Source: Phycisphaerales bacterium
GTDB taxonomy: Bacteria; Planctomycetota; Phycisphaerae; Tepidisphaerales; Tepidisphaeraceae
DNA length: 10,867 bases
Reading direction: 5' to 3'
NCBI GenBank assembly: GCA_028288775.1
Contig: JAQGHP010000526.1
Location: 1 to 10,867 of the forward strand
Shown here: positions 5,966-10,867 of the stretch, piece by piece
Layout of the letters: the number at the start of each line of letters is the position of its first letter
Numbering within the stretch: the first letter of the stretch is position 1
Position numbers and translations under genes: made by a program
The notes under the pieces: model-generated
Told to the model about the DNA's origin: nothing
The model's input: the letters and a program-made list of their open reading frames with translations, nothing else
Databases searched by the model: none

Positions 5966-7320
5966 AGCTGACGATCATCCATCCCTGCATCGGCCGACGG
6001 GCGGGCGACACCAGCTACATACGCACGTGGCAGATGGAGCCGCTGCCCGCCGCGGCAATTGCGGGCCTGACGCCGCGCGACGTGGATGTGCGCTTTTACG
6101 ATGATCGGATGGAGAATATCCCTCTCGATGAACCAACGGACCTCGTGGCCATCAGCGTCGAGACATACACCGCGAAGCGTGCGTACCAGATCGCCAGCGC
6201 CTATCGCAAGCGCAAGGTGCCGGTGGTGATGGGCGGGTTTCACGCGTCGCTTCAGCCGGAAGAAGTTGGGCGTTACGCGGAGTCGGTGGTGGTGGGCGAG
6301 GCCGAGAGCCTCTGGCCCAACGTGATCGACGACGCCCGGCATGGGCGATTGGCCAAGACCTATCAGCAGAAAGGCCGCCCCACCCTGGCGGGCATGAATC
6401 CCGACCGCTCAATTTTCCGCGGCAAGCGCTATTTGCCAATCGGCCTCGTGGAGGCCGGCCGGGGCTGCCATTTTAAATGTGAGTTCTGTGCCGTGCAAAC
6501 CGTCTTCGGCGCTACGCAAACCCGCCGACCCGTCGACGAGATACTTCGCGAGATCGAGCGGGTAAAGCACGAGAAGAAGTTGTTTTTCTTCGTGGACGAC
6601 AACATCACCTCCAACCTCGATCAGGCGAAGGAATTTTTCCGCGCGCTCATTCCTCTGAAAGTCCGCTGGGTCAGCCAATCGAGCATCAACGCCGCCCACG
6701 ATGAAGAGTTCCTCGACCTGCTGGTTCGCAGCGGCTGCATGGGCGTGCTAATCGGCTTCGAGAGCCTGGACCGGCGCAATCTCAAGGACATGAACAAGTC
6801 GTTCAACACGATGCGCGGCGGATTCGCACAGGCGCTCGCCAACCTCCGTCGGCACCGGGTGCGCGTCTACGGGACCTTCATCTTCGGCTACGATCGCGAC
6901 ACGCCCGAAAGCTTCAGCCAGACCGTTGCGTTCGCGAAAGAGCACGCGATGTACATCGCGGCGTTCAATCATCTCACGCCCTTTCCCGGCACGCCCCTAT
7001 ATCAGCGGTTCCAGACCGAGGGTCGTCTTCTCTATGATGCGTGGTGGCTGGATGATCGCTATCGCTACAATCACATTCCGTTCACGCCGGCGGGCATGAG
7101 CCCGATTGAGCTGCAACGTTGTTGCCTGGAAGCTCGGCGGGCGTTTTATTCCTGGCGGAGCATCGTCCGCCGGGGGTTTGATGCGGTGAACCGCGCGGAC
7201 GCCTTTATGTGGAGGAACTTTTACCTCATCAACGCGATGCACCGCGCCGACGTCGGCTTGCGCGACGGCTACCCCCTGGGAGACGAATCATGGACGGGAC
7301 CGCTGCTGCCTGCGAACTGA
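5962..7320 (+). CDS. B12-binding-type radical SAM enzyme, second of a tandem pair
   Basis: The 452-residue protein shares the architecture of its upstream neighbour. It has a cobalamin-binding-type domain (about 1-135, with V-V-M-G-G-F-H-A-S at 88-96 and V-V-V-G-E-A-E-S at 109-116). A radical SAM domain with C169-x3-C173-x2-C176 and the strand F-F-F-V-D-D-N (208-214) follows. The DUF4070-like C-terminus starts after T-P-F-P-G-T-P-L-Y (339-347). Matching blocks along the whole length show the two are paralogues, but identity looks modest, so they are an old duplication with probably distinct reactions. The 5'-deoxyadenosyl radical chemistry of the family supports C-methylation or C-C rearrangement. 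The ATG at 5962 overlaps the preceding stop (ATGA) and begins exactly at the conserved first strand (M-K-L-T-I-I-H-P). The open frame runs up to 5626, but that part lies inside the upstream gene in another frame and is not used. The 3' end overlaps the next gene by 31 nt. Confidence 0.92.
   Translation: MKLTIIHPCIGRRAGDTSYIRTWQMEPLPAAAIAGLTPRDVDVRFYDDRMENIPLDEPTDLVAISVETYTAKRAYQIASAYRKRKVPVVMGGFHASLQPEEVGRYAESVVVGEAESLWPNVIDDARHGRLAKTYQQKGRPTLAGMNPDRSIFRGKRYLPIGLVEAGRGCHFKCEFCAVQTVFGATQTRRPVDEILREIERVKHEKKLFFFVDDNITSNLDQAKEFFRALIPLKVRWVSQSSINAAHDEEFLDLLVRSGCMGVLIGFESLDRRNLKDMNKSFNTMRGGFAQALANLRRHRVRVYGTFIFGYDRDTPESFSQTVAFAKEHAMYIAAFNHLTPFPGTPLYQRFQTEGRLLYDAWWLDDRYRYNHIPFTPAGMSPIELQRCCLEARRAFYSWRSIVRRGFDAVNRADAFMWRNFYLINAMHRADVGLRDGYPLGDESWTGPLLPAN
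7278..7282 (+). promoter_or_regulatory. Shine-Dalgarno site deciding the first GNAT gene start
   Basis: GGGAG lies 7 nt before the ATG at 7290, within the 3' end of the second radical SAM gene. It selects this start over the in-frame ATG at 7209, which would overlap the upstream gene by 112 nt. Confidence 0.65.
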
Positions 7321-8486
7321 CCGCCGCAGGCGAAAGCCCTGAGGGCGGCGGCATCCGCTTCACCGTCGCTACCGCCGCGCACGATGCGGGCATCCGTCGG
7401 CTGCTGCGCGATAATCCCATGCGGGGTAGAATCTCCGTGTCATTGGAGCGGGAGCCCAGCTATTTCCGTGCCGCCCGTATCGAGGGACCAGAGCATCGCA
7501 CGATCATCGCGCTCGACGAGGACCGCGTGATTTGCACGGGCTCCGTTTCAGTCCGCGAGCGCTTCATCAACGGCCGGCCGATGCCCGTGGGATACCTTGG
7601 CGGTCTGCGGCTGGATCGATCGTGTCGCGGCCGCACATCAGTCATCCGGCGGGGATACGAACTGCTCCGCACCTTGCACGAACAAGGCGGGCCGCCGATT
7701 TACTTCACCAGCATCGTGGCCGACAACCTCCCCGCCCGCCGATTGCTGGAACGCGGGCTGCCGGGAATGCCGACGTATCGTTTTCTCGGCGAATTCGTCA
7801 CCCTGATTATTCGCGCCTCGAGTCCCCGCGCGTTCTTTAGCTCGCTCGCACCCGCCCTGGGGAAACTTCGCGCCGCCGGGCAGCGACTCGTAAATGGTTC
7901 GGACGAGAATCTGTCCGCGATCGTGGAACTACTGAATCGGACCCAGGTGAATTATCAATTCGCTCCCGTGTGGTCGGTCGAAGCCTTGCGCTCGCCGGCA
8001 AAATGCCCGGGCCTGCGGGCGGAAGATTTTCAGATCGCCTTCACCTCCGATGGAGCGGCCGGCGCCTGCGCCGCAGTGTGGGATCAGCGGTCCGTAAAAC
8101 AGACGGTCGTTCGCGATTATTCACCGGGTCTGCGCCAATTGCGGCCTCTTCTCAATATTGGCGCGGCGATTCTCGGCGGCCCGAGATTGCCCGTGCGAGG
8201 GCGGGCTTTGCCGCAGGCTTTCGCCTCGCATGTGGTGGTCGATCCGAATTCCCGCGACCTTCTCCAACAGCTCATTCAGGCCCTTTGCGGAGTGGCGCAC
8301 GCGCGGGGAATTGAATACCTGATCACCGGCTTTGACGCACGCGATGCCCGGCTCGCACCGTTGCGAAAAGCCTTCCGACCGCGCGAATACGTGAGCCGCT
8401 TGTACGCGGTCCATTGGGAGGACGGCGAAGAGCTGGCCCGTGGCCTGGATGGTCGGTTGCTCGCGCCGGAGGTGGCGTTGCTATGA
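7290..8486 (+). CDS. GNAT-fold acyltransferase, probable tandem-GNAT architecture
   Basis: This 398-residue protein begins with a GNAT-like domain (about 21-175). The strand G-Y-L-G-G-L-R-L (101-108) precedes the acyl-CoA pyrophosphate loop region R110-S-C-R-G-R-T (variant of R-x-x-G-x-G/A). S-I-V-A-D-N-L-P-A-R-R-L-L-E-R-G (141-156) matches the later GNAT helix that carries the conserved Asn and Ala. The C-terminal half (about 205-375) has strands and helices compatible with a second, degenerate GNAT domain (S-H-V-V-V-D-P-N at 313-320, then a long helix and I-E-Y-L-I-T-G-F). Single-domain acetyltransferases are about 150-200 residues, so the doubled length points to tandem GNAT proteins, some of which use long-chain acyl donors. 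The family transfers an acyl group to an amine or hydroxyl; donor and acceptor are unknown. It sits between the radical SAM pair and a second GNAT-like gene, with overlaps on both sides. Confidence 0.82.
   Translation: MDGTAAACELTAAGESPEGGGIRFTVATAAHDAGIRRLLRDNPMRGRISVSLEREPSYFRAARIEGPEHRTIIALDEDRVICTGSVSVRERFINGRPMPVGYLGGLRLDRSCRGRTSVIRRGYELLRTLHEQGGPPIYFTSIVADNLPARRLLERGLPGMPTYRFLGEFVTLIIRASSPRAFFSSLAPALGKLRAAGQRLVNGSDENLSAIVELLNRTQVNYQFAPVWSVEALRSPAKCPGLRAEDFQIAFTSDGAAGACAAVWDQRSVKQTVVRDYSPGLRQLRPLLNIGAAILGGPRLPVRGRALPQAFASHVVVDPNSRDLLQQLIQALCGVAHARGIEYLITGFDARDARLAPLRKAFRPREYVSRLYAVHWEDGEELARGLDGRLLAPEVALL
8468..8472 (+). promoter_or_regulatory. Shine-Dalgarno site for the second GNAT-like gene
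   Basis: GGAGG lies 10 nt before the ATG at 8483, inside the last codons of the preceding gene. It supports the ATGA-overlap start rather than the in-frame ATG at 8414. Confidence 0.65.
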
Positions 8487-9208
8487 ATTCCGAGATCACC
8501 ACGCATACCAGACTGGTGCGCCGCTCGGAGCTCACCCCGGCGCAACTGACAGCCATGCACGGCCTGCTCTCGGAGCATTTTGAAGGCGTAGCGTTCGATC
8601 AATTCGTTCGCGACGCCGCGGAGAAGAACTGGGCCATACTGATCGAGCGGGCGGACCGGCTGGTCGGGTTTACGACAATCCTCGCGTACGAAACTTCGGT
8701 CGATGGCGAAACGGTGAGCGTCATCTATTCGGGCGACACGATCGTAGCGCCGGAGGCGTGGAACACGGCTTCGCTCCCGCGGGCGTGGATCGAATCGGTC
8801 GCGAAGCTGCGGCTCCATTACCCCAACGGGCCGTACCTCTGGCTGCTTATCACATCAGGGTTTCGAACGTACCGCTTTTTGCCCCTGTTCTGGCGCGAGT
8901 TTTACCCGCGGCCCGGGCAAACCACTCCCGCGAAATGGCAGCGGTTAATCAACCAGTTAGCCGCCGAGCGGTTCGGGCCACGGTACGATGCATCGTGCGG
9001 GATCGTGCGACTTACGAACCCGCAGCGCCTGCGCGGGGGCCTGGCGGCTGTTCCGGCCGCCCGACTTGGCGACTCGTACGTCGCATTTTTTATCGAGCGG
9101 AACCCGGGACATGCCGAAGGCGACGAGCTCGTGTGCGTCACCGAGCTGACCCCTGAAAACCTCACCGGCGCCGGCCGACGCATGACCGCGGCAATTGCCC
9201 GATGGTGA
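8483..9208 (+). CDS. GNAT-like acyltransferase of unassigned subfamily
   Basis: The 241-residue protein has a plausible GNAT N-terminal half. A helix pair comes first (20-50), then strands W-A-I-L-I-E-R-A-D (50-58) and L-V-G-F-T-T-I-L-A-Y (60-69), a strand with S-V-I-Y-S-G-D-T-I-V (79-88) and a following helix (97-112). The usual R/Q-x-x-G-x-G/A acyl-CoA loop is not obvious. L-W-L-L-I-T-S-G-F-R-T-Y-R-F-L (119-133) takes the place of the conserved later strand, and an aromatic/Pro-rich stretch F-W-R-E-F-Y-P-R-P (136-144) follows. It may be a divergent acyltransferase, perhaps for bulky or non-CoA acyl donors, or a non-catalytic partner of the larger GNAT protein. It overlaps the upstream gene as ATGA and the GH3 gene by 7 nt. 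The gene call is firm; the family call is moderate and the function is unknown. Confidence 0.72.
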   Translation: MNSEITTHTRLVRRSELTPAQLTAMHGLLSEHFEGVAFDQFVRDAAEKNWAILIERADRLVGFTTILAYETSVDGETVSVIYSGDTIVAPEAWNTASLPRAWIESVAKLRLHYPNGPYLWLLITSGFRTYRFLPLFWREFYPRPGQTTPAKWQRLINQLAAERFGPRYDASCGIVRLTNPQRLRGGLAAVPAARLGDSYVAFFIERNPGHAEGDELVCVTELTPENLTGAGRRMTAAIARW

Positions 9209-10833
9209 AAGCCGCACTGGCAAACTCTGTATGGTGGATGGCCAGCGGCCCGTCCTTCGCCGCGTTCTCCGGCGCGCTGGAAGACCCGGCCTGCGCCCAG
9301 GAAAAAATCCTGCGCGACTATCTTCGTAGAAACGCTGGCACGGCGTTCGGCCGGGAGCACGGGTTCGCAGACCTCCGCACGCCCGAGCAATTTGCCCGAC
9401 GAGTCCCCGCGCGCGATTACGACGAGTTCAAAACTTGGATTGATAGAATTCATCGGGGAGAGCATGGTGTGTTGACCGCCGAGCCGGTTCAACGGCTCGT
9501 CCCAACGGGCGGTTCGACCACGGCGCGCAAGCTCATCCCCTACACCGCGGCCATGCAGCGTGAACTCAACCGTGCGATCGGCCCGTGGATTTTCGATCTT
9601 TTCTGCAACCACCCCCGCGCAGCACTCGGTCCTTCTTACTGGTCCATTTCGCCGCTGCCGGGGAAGGAAACGGCTGGCCCCGAGGCGTCCGCCGTGCCGG
9701 TGGGCTTCGAAGATGATGCCGCGCAACTGGGGGGCTGGCGGAGGCACGCGGTGGCCGCGGTGATGGCGGCGCCAGGCGAACTGCGACACATCGCCTCAGT
9801 CGAAGCGTGGCGCTACGTTACCCTATTGCTTCTCCTGCGCCGGGCCGATCTGAGCCTGATTTCAGTCTGGCATCCGTCGTTCCTCGAGCTTTTGTTTGAT
9901 GCGCTGCGCCGGGATTTTCGTCGTCTGCTCGCGGACGTGGCCAGCGGGCAGTGCTCCGTCGTTGAAGACCTCCCGCCGTCCGTAGCGCCTTGGGCGATCG
10001 CTCGGCCCGATTCATGGCGTGCCCGGGAAATCGAGAGAGCTGGTATCGACCACATCACCGGCATCTGGCCGAACTTGGCCATTCTGAGCTGCTGGGCGCA
10101 TGGCCACGCGGCTCCCGCGGCGATTGCGCTCGCCCGCTCGCTGCCCGGAGTGACGACTCAGCCTAAGGGTCTGCTCGCCACAGAAGGCGTTGTATCGATA
10201 CCCTTCGCCGGCCGACACCCCCTCGCCATTCGCTCGCACTTCTTCGAATTCGTGGATGATGCGGGGCGCATCGCATTGGCGCCGGATCTTGAAGCGGGAA
10301 AAACGTACGGCGTCCTACTCACCACGGCCGCGGGCCTTTGTCGCTACCGCCTGCACGATTTGATTCAGGTGGACGCAATGGTTGCCCGAACTCCCTCCAT
10401 CCGTTTTGTCGGCAGGTCTGCCCATGTGTCGGATCGGATGGGCGAGAAATTGACGGACAATTTTGTGGCCCAAGTTCTCGTACAACTGTTCGCCACGCAC
10501 CAACCCCGGCCATCGTTCGCAATGCTGGCGCCGGACACTGACGGGGCAGGATGCCGGTACACTCTCTATACAAATGCGGATTTACCGGAGGACGCCATGG
10601 ATTTACTCAATCATCTGCTCGCGGCAAACCCGCAGTACGCCTGGTGCCGCCGCCTCCGCCAGTTGCGTCACCCGCGTGGTTTCAGAGTGACGGGCGACGC
10701 CTATGCCGCCTATTCCCAGCGCCTATGCGCAGCAGGCCAGCGACTCGGGGATATCAAACCAGCCGTCTTGAGCAACCTGGACGGCTGGTCAATACAATTC
10801 CCCGGCAACTACCTTGATAGCAATCGCGATTGA
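9202..10833 (+). CDS. GH3-family acyl-adenylating ligase (acyl acid-amido synthetase-like)
   Basis: The 543-residue protein carries the GH3 signature motifs in order. Phosphate loop T102-G-G-S-T-T-A-R-K (102-110) is followed by L-I-P-Y-T. The L-A-T-E-G motif (325-329) matches the (Y/L)-x-x-(S/T)-E-G element. G-L-C-R-Y-R-L-H-D386 matches the Y-R-V-G-D motif whose Asp contacts ribose. D-R-M-G-E-K-L-T-D (411-419) is the G-E-K-L-T-E hinge to the C-terminal domain. The family forms an acyl-AMP from a carboxylic acid and passes it to an amine, classically an amino acid (plant JAR1/GH3), within the ANL-type superfamily. Length is slightly below the plant norm and the ends look intact. Substrates of bacterial members are mostly undefined. 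ATG 9202 overlaps the previous stop by 7 nt without a visible Shine-Dalgarno, so it is probably translated by reinitiation; GTG 9205 is an alternative. It is the last complete gene; no terminator is seen in the 34 nt after it. Confidence 0.93.
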   Translation: MVKAALANSVWWMASGPSFAAFSGALEDPACAQEKILRDYLRRNAGTAFGREHGFADLRTPEQFARRVPARDYDEFKTWIDRIHRGEHGVLTAEPVQRLVPTGGSTTARKLIPYTAAMQRELNRAIGPWIFDLFCNHPRAALGPSYWSISPLPGKETAGPEASAVPVGFEDDAAQLGGWRRHAVAAVMAAPGELRHIASVEAWRYVTLLLLLRRADLSLISVWHPSFLELLFDALRRDFRRLLADVASGQCSVVEDLPPSVAPWAIARPDSWRAREIERAGIDHITGIWPNLAILSCWAHGHAAPAAIALARSLPGVTTQPKGLLATEGVVSIPFAGRHPLAIRSHFFEFVDDAGRIALAPDLEAGKTYGVLLTTAAGLCRYRLHDLIQVDAMVARTPSIRFVGRSAHVSDRMGEKLTDNFVAQVLVQLFATHQPRPSFAMLAPDTDGAGCRYTLYTNADLPEDAMDLLNHLLAANPQYAWCRRLRQLRHPRGFRVTGDAYAAYSQRLCAAGQRLGDIKPAVLSNLDGWSIQFPGNYLDSNRD

Positions 10834-10867
10834 AAACTTTCTGGAACATTTCTACGACTCGTCCGCC

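Noticed and set aside
8414..8482. In-frame upstream start for the second GNAT-like gene
   Set aside because: The extra 23 residues are Gly/Arg-rich and overlap the preceding gene. The ATG at 8483 has a GGAGG site and an ATGA overlap.
8902..9789. Long minus-strand open frame (295 codons) spanning the GNAT-like/GH3 junction
   Set aside because: It crosses two well-supported plus-strand genes, and its product is Arg/Pro-rich without motifs. It is best explained as a high-GC shadow frame.
10834..10867. Possible terminator or further gene after the GH3 stop
   Set aside because: Only 34 nt remain. I see no stem followed by a T-run and no start codon with a ribosome site.

Overview
The window is a compact, GC-rich stretch of bacterial DNA. 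It holds ten protein-coding genes and almost no free intergenic sequence. I see no RNA genes, insertion sequences, CRISPR arrays or integrase genes. The high GC, Shine-Dalgarno-led genes and the set of families (bacterial GH3 ligase, B12-type radical SAM pair, membrane desaturase, Rieske oxygenase) would fit an environmental lineage such as Planctomycetota or Myxococcota. That placement is a weak inference, because no taxonomic marker gene is present.

Layout. (i) Positions 4-2750, plus strand: a Rieske-type non-haem iron oxygenase, a membrane-anchored SnoaL/NTF2-like protein and an alpha/beta-hydrolase-like protein, spaced 38 nt and 0 nt apart. (ii) Positions 2662-4387, minus strand: a histidine-box membrane fatty-acid desaturase/hydroxylase, then a PAP2-family membrane protein of the inositolphosphotransferase-like type, overlapping by 23 nt. 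The PAP2 gene runs tail to tail into the hydrolase gene and shares 89 bp with it. (iii) Positions 4388-4498: the only sizeable intergenic gap (111 nt). It lies between divergent genes and is packed with inverted repeats. (iv) Positions 4499-10833, plus strand: five genes that all overlap their neighbours. They are two B12-binding-type radical SAM enzymes in tandem, a probable tandem-domain GNAT protein, a second GNAT-like protein, and a GH3-family acyl-adenylating ligase. The last 34 nt hold no feature I can support.

How the genes may work together (inference). The families are those of a specialised lipid or small-molecule pathway. GH3 enzymes activate a carboxylic acid as an acyl-adenylate and pass it to an amine. 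GNAT folds transfer acyl groups to amines. B12-type radical SAM enzymes often C-methylate or rearrange unactivated carbon. The desaturase and Rieske oxygenase would add double bonds or hydroxyls, and PAP2_3-like enzymes act on lipid phosphates or transfer phospho-headgroups. No polyketide synthase, fatty-acid synthase, NRPS or terpene cyclase is visible, so the scaffold must come from primary metabolism or from genes outside the window. I do not recognise the cluster as a described pathway. The tightly coupled five-gene operon is the best candidate for an undescribed system.
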